Virus record (IMG/VR): IMGVR_UViG_3300034283_002486
Span: 1 to 39,071 of that record
Direction: 5' to 3' (one strand)
From: a virus
DNA: 39,071 nt
A model generated the notes under the pieces. The model ran no database searches. It saw only the letters and a list, made by a program, of their open reading frames with translations, and had not been told where the DNA came from. This document shows positions 21,036-30,129 of this stretch, in pieces; position 1 is the first letter of the stretch, and each line of letters opens with the position of its first letter. Position numbers and translations under genes: made by a program.

Positions 21036-21044
21036 AAAAGGAGA
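21036..21044 (+). promoter_or_regulatory. Shine-Dalgarno-like site before the 246-residue gene
   Basis: AAAAGGAGA contains AGGAG ending 9 bases before the ATG at 21053. Bacteroidales genes normally lack such sites, and the other starts in this window do too. It suggests a very high translation rate for this gene. Confidence 0.6.
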
Positions 21045-21052
21045 TTACAACA

Positions 21053-21793
21053 ATGCAAACTACATGTGTTTTTAATGGTGCTTCTACTTTGGCCGTTGAC
21101 CAAGGTAAATTATTCTTCACCAAAGTTGGTGTGGATATTACCAACATCGATGCTCTTAAGTATGTACCTATGGAGATCCCCGGTATCTTTACCGTGACCA
21201 AACAGGCTGGACAAGCTGGTGCGAGCCGTTCTATGACTATCACTCCTACTGCTGCTAACAACACTGATTACAGTGTAACTGTTAGTGTGTACAAAGAGTC
21301 TGATTGGGGCTACTTCGGTCCTCAGCTGGTTACCTTCACTGCTTCTTACACTTCTGATGCTACTGCTACTGTTGCTGAGATTACTGCCGGCTTGACCGCT
21401 TCAATCAATGCAATTGGTGCTGCTTTCGGTGTAACTGCTACCGATGGTACTACTCTGGTTACTGTTACTTCTAACACCACAATTCCTCAGAACATCAACA
21501 TCGTTAGTAGCGGTGCTGGTACTCTGGCTATTGCTCAGACTGTAGCTTTCACAAAGCCTTACGGTCTTGCTTCTTACTTGACTGCTCTGGGTTACACTTC
21601 AGCTATCGCTGGAAACCTGTACACTCAGTATGTTTTCAAAGTAAAAGCTAGCACTAACTCTGGTTTTGCTGGTGCTGGTGACAACTTAATGGAACAGACC
21701 GTTTGGGTTAACACAACTCAATCGACTTTGATTACTGCTATTGACGCATTCATCGCTGCTCCGTTCACTTCACCTGCTGCTTACAACCTGTAA
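21053..21793 (+). CDS. Abundant virion structural protein, 246 aa
   Basis: The protein is rich in Thr, Ala, Ser and Val with few charges and almost no lysine, typical of beta-structured capsid decoration, head-fibre or tail-tube proteins. It begins MQTTCVFNGASTLAVDQGKLFF. An Ala/Thr-rich domain follows (ITAGLTASINAIGAAFGVTA), and the end reads WVNTTQSTLITAIDAFIAAPF. Codon use is the same strongly biased GCT/GGT/ACT set as the major capsid gene, and an AGGAG site precedes it. It follows the capsid gene by 21 bases and is closed by the terminator at 21807-21838. Which virion part it forms is not clear. Confidence 0.72.
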   Translation: MQTTCVFNGASTLAVDQGKLFFTKVGVDITNIDALKYVPMEIPGIFTVTKQAGQAGASRSMTITPTAANNTDYSVTVSVYKESDWGYFGPQLVTFTASYTSDATATVAEITAGLTASINAIGAAFGVTATDGTTLVTVTSNTTIPQNINIVSSGAGTLAIAQTVAFTKPYGLASYLTALGYTSAIAGNLYTQYVFKVKASTNSGFAGAGDNLMEQTVWVNTTQSTLITAIDAFIAAPFTSPAAYNL

Positions 21794-21806
21794 TTCGTTA
21801 CTTTTT

Positions 21807-21838
21807 AGGGGAGGATTCGTCCTCCCCTTTCTTTTTTC
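21807..21838 (+). terminator. Intrinsic terminator with TTCG tetraloop
   Basis: A perfect 9-bp stem, AGGGGAGGA (21807-21815) with 21820-21828, around TTCG, followed by TTTCTTTTTT. It ends the major capsid/246-residue transcription unit. Confidence 0.93.
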
Positions 21839-21873
21839 CCTAAATTAGAACTATATTCGCCAAAGAAAAATAT

Positions 21874-22737
21874 ATGATTCGTAAAATTCTATTATCAGCA
21901 AAATCCCCTAAAGGTACTTACACGCTCCAGGGGAGTTACTATGACAAGGTTAGCAGAAAGCACTTGTACGTTGTAGAAAACGGTAAGCGTGTTATTTCAG
22001 ATTTTGAGAATGATGGCTCCTACAAACAGTTCGATGTTCTTCTTTCCGATGGTGCAATGTACACGTTGGAATACGATGACAACAGTAAAGACGAATTGGC
22101 TGTAGTTGATTTCTACATCAATCACCCATTGGTTTATTGTGTTGGTCACACCAATCCTAATTCTATCAGCCCTTTGTTTACACTGGTGCTTCAGCATAAA
22201 GTGATTGACAATGAAATCGAAGCAATGAACGAAAACCTTGATATTGCACTCAAGTGTTTATCGTTGTCGTTTGAGGAAAAGCATGACCTAGCATTTGCTT
22301 TAGGTATTGATGCTAGAGGCATGACTCACCGGGAACTGATCAGTCGTTTGATTGGTGCAAACTTGGCAGGAGATGCGATTACTCGTAAAAATGTTTTTGA
22401 ACATTATTATGATTCTATCGACACCGATCGCAAAGTCAAAGTTTATGTAAATAAAGCAATTTCTCTGGGTATCATCAAGCAGGAAAATGGATACTTCCGT
22501 GTTGGTGGTCGTACACTTGGATCCCAGGAAAGAGATGTTGTTGACATGTGCAACAGCGATAAAGACTTCTTCTATGGCTTCATCGTTCCGGAGTGTGACA
22601 AACACATCGTTGATCCATCAGAAGACTTAAATGATTTTGACTCGAAAGATGTGACAAACATCATTAACGATAAGTTGAAATCAGTTAGAGAGAAAAGAGC
22701 AAGAAAGAAAGAGCTCGTTGATAAATTAGTTCCGTAA
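21874..22737 (+). CDS. Hypothetical protein of the virion block, 287 aa
   Basis: The first ~85 residues are beta-rich (MIRKILLSAKSPKGTYTLQGSYYDK, then YKQFDVLLSDGAMYTLEYDD). The middle is helical, and the C-terminal tail (DKLKSVREKRARKKELVDKLVP) is strongly basic and may bind DNA or a partner. Residues ~140-200 contain LGIDARGMTHRELISRLIG and AISLGIIKQENGYFRVGGR; the latter looks like a winged-helix wing. No family is recognised. A TATATTCG box (21852-21859) after the terminator may be its promoter. The gene is flanked by terminators on both sides and is thus its own transcription unit. Confidence 0.68.
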   Translation: MIRKILLSAKSPKGTYTLQGSYYDKVSRKHLYVVENGKRVISDFENDGSYKQFDVLLSDGAMYTLEYDDNSKDELAVVDFYINHPLVYCVGHTNPNSISPLFTLVLQHKVIDNEIEAMNENLDIALKCLSLSFEEKHDLAFALGIDARGMTHRELISRLIGANLAGDAITRKNVFEHYYDSIDTDRKVKVYVNKAISLGIIKQENGYFRVGGRTLGSQERDVVDMCNSDKDFFYGFIVPECDKHIVDPSEDLNDFDSKDVTNIINDKLKSVREKRARKKELVDKLVP

Positions 22738-22751
22738 TATTCATTTTGTTT

Positions 22752-22786
22752 CCCCCTTCGAGAAATCGGAGGGGGTTTTTGTTTTT
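22752..22786 (+). terminator. Intrinsic terminator with GAAA tetraloop
   Basis: A 10-bp stem, CCCCCTTCGA (22752-22761) with TCGGAGGGGG (22766-22775), including one G-T pair around a GNRA-type GAAA loop. It is followed by TTTTTGTTTTT. It ends the 287-residue transcript only 5 bases before the next ATG. Confidence 0.92.
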
Positions 22787-22790
22787 ATCT

Positions 22791-23381
22791 ATGTTACCCA
22801 GAAAAAAATTTACAGCATCGAAAAAAGAACCGGTTGAAAAAGTAACCACTTGTTCTTCTTGTGGTAGAAATAGACCGTTTGCCAACAAGACAAAAAAACT
22901 GTGCATAACTTGTTTAAAAAAATATAATCTTCAAAAAAAGAAGGAACGAGCCGAAATCCTAAAAACAAAAAAGAAACTAAGTATATCGTCTTTGACCAAA
23001 AAACTGGACACCGTGTTTTCAGTTTACATTCGTTTGTTGCATGCAGATAACAATGGCATGGTAAAATGTTTTACTTGCGACAGACTGGAATACTGGAGAA
23101 AGATACAAAATGGTCATTTTCAGTCAAGAAGATTCATGTCAACCCGGTTTCACGTTGGAAATTGTGCTCCTCAGTGTTATGCTTGTAATGTTGGTATGAG
23201 TGGAATGCAGTATGAATACGGCAAAAGATTAGATGCACGATATGGAAAAGGCATGGCTGATGAGATTGTTTCGTTATCAAAAGTCATAACAAAATTTACT
23301 GCTGACGAACTACTGGAAAAAATACATGAAACTGAAGATCACGTTCAATTTTTGAGGAAGAGTAAAAATATATGGGATTGA
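22791..23381 (+). CDS. ninG: NinG/Rap-like recombination endonuclease, 196 aa
   Basis: The start at 22791 (MLPRKKFTASKK) is used because an upstream non-ATG start would read through the terminator. Four zinc-finger cysteines come first (C21, C24, C38, C41), then a Lys-rich linker. The NinG core follows: CFTCDRLEYWRKIQNGHFQSRRF (C93, C96, H109) and NCAPQCYACN (C125, C129, C132). NinG/Rap proteins cut branched DNA such as Holliday junctions and D-loops during phage recombination. It lies among virion genes, with the terminator just before it and a promoter box before the next gene, like an inserted unit. It may act in resolving replication products before packaging. Confidence 0.85.
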   Translation: MLPRKKFTASKKEPVEKVTTCSSCGRNRPFANKTKKLCITCLKKYNLQKKKERAEILKTKKKLSISSLTKKLDTVFSVYIRLLHADNNGMVKCFTCDRLEYWRKIQNGHFQSRRFMSTRFHVGNCAPQCYACNVGMSGMQYEYGKRLDARYGKGMADEIVSLSKVITKFTADELLEKIHETEDHVQFLRKSKNIWD

Positions 23382-23392
23382 TTTAATTTTCG

Positions 23393-23400
23393 TATATTTG
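23393..23400 (+). promoter_or_regulatory. Promoter box for the connector gene group
   Basis: TATATTTG matches TAnnTTTG and ends 5 bases before the ATG at 23406, predicting a leaderless transcript. No ideal -33 element is seen (a TTG lies only 12 bases upstream). Confidence 0.55.
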
Positions 23401-23405
23401 TATTA

Positions 23406-24233
23406 ATGACTGGCGCACAATTTTATACACTTCTTCAGCAAAAGATAGATAAGGCTTACAGTGCGTATATCGATACCGGAAAAGCCGACCGAATTATTGA
23501 GGAAACTATTTACAGACTCTGTGAAAAAATTTACAGAGATTTGGACTTGCAGAAAGAATACGATGAGCTTTGGAGTCTTTTGATAAAAGACGAAGTAAAG
23601 CCGGTGAGTAATCCATACTATGACTTAGTTGGATTAGATAGGACTTACATGCACTTGTTTAGAGTTGCGTTTACGTTCCACAAACTACAATCTTTTGACA
23701 GTGTTACATTTACCGGTGTTGGGCCGTATGTTTACGTATTCGTAGCTCCTGGTCATGTGGTTAGAAAAGGTGATTCAATTTCCGATTTTGCAGGACAGGT
23801 TGGAACATGCACAAAAGTAACACGTACTACTTTTACAGTATCTAGCAATCTCACGATGAACACCGGAGAGCCTGTTAGAATAGTTATTGAAAGAGAAGCT
23901 AAGCCGTATTTTTCAGATAGAAAAATTGATGTTTATCATACTCCTACAATTTTCAGCCCGAAGTATCAGCTACAGAATCGTATTCTTGGAACAGGCAACA
24001 CCAAATCATTGTATTTGTTTCCGACACCCAAGTCTATAAAAGTAGATTACATGGCACAGCCGACTTCTACAAACGGACAGATATTTACGTCAACTGGTTC
24101 GACACAAATCACAGCTTACACGGAAAAGTTTCTTTACCGTTTAGTTGACGAATGTGTATTTACATATGCCGGACAGGTTCGTGATAATGAATTACGAAAC
24201 AGTTCTGCACAGGATATTGCAATTAACCCCTAA
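23406..24233 (+). CDS. Head-tail connector / ring-type protein, 275 aa
   Basis: A helical N-terminus (MTGAQFYTLLQQKIDKAYSA...) leads into a beta-rich domain (FDSVTFTGVGPYVYVFVAPGH, then SDFAGQVGTCTKVTRTTF and YKVDYMAQPTS-like strands) and a C-terminal helix (TEKFLYRLVDECVFTY). The helix-bundle plus small beta-barrel outline is that of phage head-completion and tail-tube connector proteins. It is the first of three similar-sized genes with 3-base gaps before the large tail gene, which supports a connector or ring role. The exact ring cannot be named. Confidence 0.65.
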   Translation: MTGAQFYTLLQQKIDKAYSAYIDTGKADRIIEETIYRLCEKIYRDLDLQKEYDELWSLLIKDEVKPVSNPYYDLVGLDRTYMHLFRVAFTFHKLQSFDSVTFTGVGPYVYVFVAPGHVVRKGDSISDFAGQVGTCTKVTRTTFTVSSNLTMNTGEPVRIVIEREAKPYFSDRKIDVYHTPTIFSPKYQLQNRILGTGNTKSLYLFPTPKSIKVDYMAQPTSTNGQIFTSTGSTQITAYTEKFLYRLVDECVFTYAGQVRDNELRNSSAQDIAINP

Positions 24234-24236
24234 TAG

Positions 24237-24893
24237 ATGAGCACGCTCAGAGAAATTACACAGCGAATCATATCTAACGTGAGTGGTGGAATAACCACAG
24301 ATGAAGTTAGATATGACGATGCATTTATAGAATCAAAGATTCATACGGCCAGAGCATCCATATTGTCAGCAGGTTACAAACAACCTTACAGCGACAGAAT
24401 AAACGAAGCATGTGTACAGGCAATTAGTGTTGAAATACTCGATGATGACATACAGACTGATTGTGACGTGGTTCGTTTTCCATGTCCTTCTGTTATTAGA
24501 CTTGACGATAGACAAGACGGTTTTATTTATGTTGGGCACGTTAACCAACAGAAACCATTTATTCGTCTTAGATCAAACTTTACGGCTTTGTCTATGCATT
24601 CTATTTTTCAAAAAGAAAAAGAGGTTGTGTGGGATTACATTGTAGATTACGATGGCTACAGCTACATCAATGTTTACAAAAACACCAAGCTAAGAAAACT
24701 TTTGGTGCGTGCGATATTTAACGATCCAACGGATGTACCAAACTATCGTATTGATGTGGATCAATATCCAATTGACGCAGCAATGGAAAACGAAATCGTT
24801 GAAGCTATTAGCACTGATCTTTTGAGAAAAGCGGTTAGAGTAGCAGATGCTATTTCTGATTCCCAGGATACCATTCCAAATAAACCACAATAA
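24237..24893 (+). CDS. Connector / ring-type tail protein, 218 aa
   Basis: It begins MSTLREITQRIISNVSGGIT. The helical N-terminus (VRYDDAFIESKIHTARASILS) resembles gp6/gp15-type connector proteins that set up a helical bundle on the portal. The middle is beta-rich (VIRLDDRQDGFIYVGHV ... YSYINVYKNTK), and the C-terminus is helical (PIDAAMENEIVEAISTDLLRKAVRVAD). The start lies 3 bases after the previous stop. Assignment rests on fold outline and position. Confidence 0.65.
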   Translation: MSTLREITQRIISNVSGGITTDEVRYDDAFIESKIHTARASILSAGYKQPYSDRINEACVQAISVEILDDDIQTDCDVVRFPCPSVIRLDDRQDGFIYVGHVNQQKPFIRLRSNFTALSMHSIFQKEKEVVWDYIVDYDGYSYINVYKNTKLRKLLVRAIFNDPTDVPNYRIDVDQYPIDAAMENEIVEAISTDLLRKAVRVADAISDSQDTIPNKPQ

Positions 24894-24896
24894 TAA

Positions 24897-25388
24897 ATGA
24901 AAATTGAAGACGTTATATCTGCAGCATGCGAAGAATTACAAGCTAGTTATTCTGAGAATGCTCTGTGGTTTAAAGTCTTGGTAAACCAAGCACTGAAAAC
25001 CTTTCGTGCTGCTAGTGTGCAGAGATTTTACGATGTTGTTTTAGAGGCTGAGGACTCACGTCTAAAACTGCCGGAAGGTGTAATGTCTGTGAAAATTGTA
25101 AAGCTTTGTGACGGTGATAGATATTGCGAGGGAATTGATTTTGAAATCCAGAACGATTACATAATCTTCAAGAGTGCTTTGAATATTACAGATAACACCA
25201 GATTCCAAGTTCAGTACAAAGGCTTTCCTATCACAGAAGATGGTCACGTTTACTTAAAGCAAGAATGGGAAAGAATGCTTGTTGCTTATGTTGGCTGGAA
25301 GTATTGTCGCAGACACTTCGATCGCTACGGTGCAATAATGGAAAGTTACAGAAAAGAATTTCAATTTCAAAGAGCAGCTAATTTTTAA
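24897..25388 (+). CDS. Connector / tail-tube-type protein, 163 aa
   Basis: It begins MKIEDVISAACEELQASYSE, again helical, followed by short strands (FYDVVLEAEDSRLKLPEGVMSVKIVKL, then FEIQNDYIIFKSAL and FQVQYKGFPITEDG) and a helical end (EWERMLVAYVGWKYCRRHFD). The pattern 'helix, beta-barrel with LPEG.msv..v, helix' is that of podovirus tail-tube/adaptor proteins (gp4 of P22, T7 gp11 type). It has a 3-base gap to the previous gene and 2 bases to the large tail gene. Confidence 0.68.
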   Translation: MKIEDVISAACEELQASYSENALWFKVLVNQALKTFRAASVQRFYDVVLEAEDSRLKLPEGVMSVKIVKLCDGDRYCEGIDFEIQNDYIIFKSALNITDNTRFQVQYKGFPITEDGHVYLKQEWERMLVAYVGWKYCRRHFDRYGAIMESYRKEFQFQRAANF

Positions 25389-25390
25389 AT

Positions 25391-28300
25391 ATGTCTCAAT
25401 TCGTAAGATTACTTCAAAATGGAATAATGGACTCTGACTCTGACCTACAAGCGGTTGGTCAGGGTAACTATATTGACGCTCTTAACATAAGACACAGAGA
25501 TTCTGCTGGAAATAACATGGTAGCAATTTCTCCGGTGAATGGAAACGATTTGAAAGTAACCATTCCGAATCCGGATCTATCTGTAGCAAAGTTTCGTGTG
25601 AATCTGGAATGTCCAGCTAAACCTACTGCAAATTACAACGGAACTCTTTATCTGCAGAACTTCAGTACTATTACACAACAAACAGTAACTCTTGGTACAG
25701 CAGGAACTTCAGCAATAGTAGCATCAGTAGATACCTTGAATGATCGTATTACTACGACTGCTCCTCATGGTTTTACAGATGGGGAATATGTAAACTATGT
25801 TGTTACATTTGGTGGTACTGCCATTGGAGGACTAGTAAATACCAACTTTTATTATATAAGAGTCATTTCTCCTACAATCATAGAGTTATATTCACAAGTA
25901 ACTTACGTTACTAGTCCTTCTCCTAGTGTTACATTCGATCCTTTATATAAGATAAATCTTACATCTGCAGGTGCTGGAATAAATGGATTTGCAGCTGTTA
26001 CCTTAATCAATTTGTACAATACGGTTGTTTCTACTTTGACAACATTGTCTGCAAATTTGACATCAAGTGTTCTTTATCGTACATCAGCTACCACTGGATA
26101 TTTAGAAGTAGTTAAAACTCCGGCTACTGCTCTTGATAATGATTTTTCTATTTTCAGCAGTGGAAACACAACAACTACACCGGGCACGTTAGATTTAGTT
26201 GAAAGTATTGTAAAGGTTTCAGAATTCATCGATGACGTTCAGCCTTTTCAGATTATCGGAATGGAAAGTGTTGGTACGGATACTGTTGTTTTTTCTACTA
26301 CTGCAAAAATTGTTTCGGGGACTCCGACTAGAACTATAAGTGAAATTGGTGTTGTTCAATACAATGACAGTACGAATGCATACACTTATACTAGAATACT
26401 TCGTTCTAAGCTTCTTGGCTTCGATAAATCGCATCAAGTGCAGTGTGTAGTTGAAAAAAGAGGGCAAGATGTAAATATATACTGGACCGATGATTTCAAT
26501 AAACCAAGAACTCTTACAATACCGTATCCATATTCACAAGATAACGTTTTAACTATTAACGGAGGATCTATTGATTTGTCTGATGTAGATAGGCAAACAT
26601 CGTTATTTGTTGAGAATCCGGCAGCAAAAATTGAATTTGTTAGCATTGCTGAGGGCGGTGGAACTTTGACTTGTGGAAACAAAAGATATACTGGTAGATT
26701 TTTGACAGATGATTTCATAGGAACGGATTATTTATATCCCACTAGCCCAATAAATATATTTAGCAAAAAAATATCAACTCCTAGCGAAGTTCGAGGAGAT
26801 GCTCCTGGAACAATTACAGGTAAAGGTGTGAATTTAAAATTAACTTCGATACCTAGTGGAGAATTTGCTTATTTTGAATTGGTTGCAATTGAATATGAGG
26901 GAGAAACATTTACTGCGAAATTGGTTCAAAGATTTAAAATAGGAGATGAAACTGAATTAAATATTTCTCACACTGGAGTAGGAGAGGACAACATAACACT
27001 TGCTCCTGCTGACATACTGGCTTTGACCGCAAAAGTAACCAAGGCAAAAAATTTAAAAATAGTATCGAATAGACTCTTCGTGTCTAATTTTGACGAAAAG
27101 ATAGATGAAGATTTATCAGAATGGGCTTCGCAAATTACACATAGTTTAGAAATAAGACAAATACCAAGTATCTGGAGAGGAAACAGATTTGGTTGGAATG
27201 ACATAGCTAAGCAATATCCTTCGTATCGTTATGGAGAATATCAAGATCCAAAAAATGTTAATAATTATGTTGGATACATGATGAACGATACCTATCGTTT
27301 CGGTATTCAAGTTCAGTGGAAAACCACAGGAAAATGGAGTAATGCATATTGGCTTGATGATATTAGATTTGATACTGCTGTTGACAATGTTACGTTGCCC
27401 AATAGGAGAACCGCAAATAATATAACGACAACAAACTTTACTGATTTTGATTCAGAATATGTAAATATTGTTTATCCAAAATTTTCAAACATCAATTTAC
27501 AATATGTCGTAAACGGACAGTCTTTATTTGATTTAGTAAAATCATATAGAATCGTTAGAGCAGAAAGAATACCCGAGGTTTTAGCTACTGGTATTTTTTT
27601 AGCTGGTGTCAAAGAAGATACAGTGCCGTCTACTGATAACAATGTAATACCATACAACAAGGACATTACATTTAATCCGTATGTATTTAGTGTTTATCCC
27701 AACAATCAATGTAGAAGAGACGGTAATACCGGCCAACCGCAGATTAGTGTACAATTGGGATCAGCAGATAGATCGGAATTTGTTTATTTTTATTCTCCGG
27801 ATATTTATTTCAACACTACTCAGTATAATTATTCTAATACAGATATTATCAAAGTTCTTAGTGTTCCTCTTCCGTATGACGAGTATACTATACAAGGTCA
27901 TGTTGTCGGAGAATATGAATCCGTACATCAAGAATATACAGGTTGGTTTGGATCTTCCCTTATTAATTACACTAATTTTAATATAACCGATTCTAGACCA
28001 TTTGTCACTGGAGAATTGCTGTCTGGTTGGGGTGGTACTACTGTTATAAAAAATGGAATTTCTGTTCCGCCATCGGGAAGAACTGTTGGAACAGTGAATC
28101 AGTTTTATAGCAATAATCTCAATTGTCATATATTTAAACTTTCCACTAAACTTTACCCAACTATTCAAGGAGCTGTTGGCACATTTCCGGCAACAGGTTC
28201 TGGTACGTTTTTGAGAGAGGGTTGTGTTTATGGTCAGATATTTAGAAACCTCGGTGCTAATTTAAAATACGCTAAAAACAAAAACGAAACTTTGTATGAA

Positions 28301-30100
28301 TCAACTGGTCACATTAGAATACTTGGTTCCGGTGATAGACAAACATTAACCGATGATGTTTTTGGTGGAGATGTGTTTACACAAAAAACACACATGAAAA
28401 TTAGATCGACCAATAATCAACAAGCAGATGGATTTGGTAGAACGAATGGTTTTGGTTTAGGGTTTTCTTTTTATTCTCAGAACGTTTCTAATACTCAAAT
28501 GTTTTACACTGTTGATTACGATGGATCTGAAACAGGTTCTGGCTACATTTATCCTCAGTACGTAGACAAAAATGCAAAAAAAGGTACTTTCGATGTTTAT
28601 ATTCGAGATTGGAGTATTGCTAACTCACCCAGATTACTTGCCGCAGGAAGCCTTGCGACAGGATTGATTTCTTGGCTTGAGCAGTGGCCCGAAATTGAAA
28701 ATCAAAATAATTACGATTCTCAGTATAGTATTATTGACAATACGATTTTAGAAAATGGTTACGATGAAGCAAACGAATGGGATGGAAAAAGACCAGCATC
28801 TATACGCTGGTCTCAAGTAAAGACCACCGGATCACAAAAAGACAATTATCGAATATTCAAGCCTATTGATGTTGTTGATCTTGATACCAATCAAGGAGAA
28901 ATAACAGAAATGGAAGTTATTAATGGTAGTTTGTATACACTGCAACCATATTCAGTTAGAAGACAGTTTATCAACGAAGGTCAGTTGTTTACTACTAGCG
29001 CAGGAACTGATATTGTTCTTGGTAGTGGGGATGTTCTAAAAATTCCAGGTCCACAGTTAAGTGGCTACGGTGCTACAGATAAATTCGCTGTTGTTAAAGG
29101 AAAGACTTTTACCGGAGACGAAAATCTTTATTGGTATAACTCTGAAATACGCAAGGTAGTGCGACTCAGTGGAAACGGAGTTAGTGTTATTTCCGACAAA
29201 GGCATGCTGTCGTTTCTTCTAAACAATGCTAAATGGGTTAACCTGGGGATTCAGCCAATCACAGGATACGGTGTATGCGCTGGATTTAACAATCAGTTTT
29301 ACGAAGTAATCTTTGCGTTCAAGGGAATCGATCCTACTTTACAGCAACATACACTTGGAACTTCTTATACTGTTGGTAACTTGGTGATAAATAATTTTCT
29401 TGGTGATGTGAATACTACTCTTTATCCAGGAAACAATCTCGTTGCCCCTAGGCACGTTAGTGGTATGAGCTACGTTTATCGTTGTAAAGTAAATCACACT
29501 TCTTCTGGAACCGACATTCCGGGTATGGGATTCTTCTGGCCTACTTACTGGGAGCAACTTACCCCAGAGACTCATCCTCAATACTATACGATGTTTTCTC
29601 TTGTTTATGACGAGGTTAAAAACGGATTCATAAGTAAGTTGAGTATGTGGCCAAACATCATGACCACTCGCACAAATACTTTCTACTCGAGTAAGCCAAA
29701 CGAACAGAACAAAATTTATGTTCAGAATACTGGCTCATACAATACGTTTTATGGAACAGGGTACGATGGATATATCGAAGGTGTTGTAAACATCGATCCA
29801 AACCTTTCCAAGACTTATGAGGCAGTACAAGCTGTAACTCACACTACTCCAAAACGAATTGATTTTGGAACGAGAGACCACATTTCGTATCTGGATGATG
29901 TTGAGTTTGAAGAACTTGAAGATTATTACTACGCCCCGGTTAAAAACGATTCTACTGTCAGTGGAGTGAATAGTTCCGACACAAGTAGATTGTGGGGTAA
30001 GTACATGAAGATAAAGCTGAAATTCCAAGCTGGTATATTTCAGAAGTTGTTTAACTACATAATCAAGTATAGACCAAATCACCGATTGTATAATAAGTGA
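25391..30100 (+). CDS. Large tail (nozzle/muzzle-type) protein, 1,569 aa
   Basis: A beta-rich giant without transmembrane segments. It opens MSQFVRLLQNGIMDSDSDLQ, the start typical of podovirus nozzle/stabilisation proteins that read 'm..ds....v..gny.da.N'. Residues ~90-210 look like an inserted Thr/Ser/Gly-rich carbohydrate- or Ig-like domain (TSAGAGINGFAAVTLINLYN). The central region contains YRFGIQVQWKTTGKWSNAYW (~638-657). The C-terminal third has repeated aromatic strand motifs, and the end is basic (FNYIIKYRPNHRLYNK). In crAss-like virions the large tail protein closes the tail tube and holds fibres. The exact role is inferred from size, order and strand content. Confidence 0.72.
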   Translation: MSQFVRLLQNGIMDSDSDLQAVGQGNYIDALNIRHRDSAGNNMVAISPVNGNDLKVTIPNPDLSVAKFRVNLECPAKPTANYNGTLYLQNFSTITQQTVTLGTAGTSAIVASVDTLNDRITTTAPHGFTDGEYVNYVVTFGGTAIGGLVNTNFYYIRVISPTIIELYSQVTYVTSPSPSVTFDPLYKINLTSAGAGINGFAAVTLINLYNTVVSTLTTLSANLTSSVLYRTSATTGYLEVVKTPATALDNDFSIFSSGNTTTTPGTLDLVESIVKVSEFIDDVQPFQIIGMESVGTDTVVFSTTAKIVSGTPTRTISEIGVVQYNDSTNAYTYTRILRSKLLGFDKSHQVQCVVEKRGQDVNIYWTDDFNKPRTLTIPYPYSQDNVLTINGGSIDLSDVDRQTSLFVENPAAKIEFVSIAEGGGTLTCGNKRYTGRFLTDDFIGTDYLYPTSPINIFSKKISTPSEVRGDAPGTITGKGVNLKLTSIPSGEFAYFELVAIEYEGETFTAKLVQRFKIGDETELNISHTGVGEDNITLAPADILALTAKVTKAKNLKIVSNRLFVSNFDEKIDEDLSEWASQITHSLEIRQIPSIWRGNRFGWNDIAKQYPSYRYGEYQDPKNVNNYVGYMMNDTYRFGIQVQWKTTGKWSNAYWLDDIRFDTAVDNVTLPNRRTANNITTTNFTDFDSEYVNIVYPKFSNINLQYVVNGQSLFDLVKSYRIVRAERIPEVLATGIFLAGVKEDTVPSTDNNVIPYNKDITFNPYVFSVYPNNQCRRDGNTGQPQISVQLGSADRSEFVYFYSPDIYFNTTQYNYSNTDIIKVLSVPLPYDEYTIQGHVVGEYESVHQEYTGWFGSSLINYTNFNITDSRPFVTGELLSGWGGTTVIKNGISVPPSGRTVGTVNQFYSNNLNCHIFKLSTKLYPTIQGAVGTFPATGSGTFLREGCVYGQIFRNLGANLKYAKNKNETLYESTGHIRILGSGDRQTLTDDVFGGDVFTQKTHMKIRSTNNQQADGFGRTNGFGLGFSFYSQNVSNTQMFYTVDYDGSETGSGYIYPQYVDKNAKKGTFDVYIRDWSIANSPRLLAAGSLATGLISWLEQWPEIENQNNYDSQYSIIDNTILENGYDEANEWDGKRPASIRWSQVKTTGSQKDNYRIFKPIDVVDLDTNQGEITEMEVINGSLYTLQPYSVRRQFINEGQLFTTSAGTDIVLGSGDVLKIPGPQLSGYGATDKFAVVKGKTFTGDENLYWYNSEIRKVVRLSGNGVSVISDKGMLSFLLNNAKWVNLGIQPITGYGVCAGFNNQFYEVIFAFKGIDPTLQQHTLGTSYTVGNLVINNFLGDVNTTLYPGNNLVAPRHVSGMSYVYRCKVNHTSSGTDIPGMGFFWPTYWEQLTPETHPQYYTMFSLVYDEVKNGFISKLSMWPNIMTTRTNTFYSSKPNEQNKIYVQNTGSYNTFYGTGYDGYIEGVVNIDPNLSKTYEAVQAVTHTTPKRIDFGTRDHISYLDDVEFEELEDYYYAPVKNDSTVSGVNSSDTSRLWGKYMKIKLKFQAGIFQKLFNYIIKYRPNHRLYNK

Positions 30101-30116
30101 TAATGCGTTAACTTTG
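30086..30116 (+). promoter_or_regulatory. Promoter before the paralogous pair
   Basis: TAACTTTG at 30109-30116 matches TAnnTTTG, with TTG 20 bases upstream (30086-30088), inside the end of the tail gene. An ATG at 30119 closes after 4 codons; the real start is 30130, 13 bases after the box. Confidence 0.65.
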
Positions 30117-30129
30117 TAATGTTTACGAT

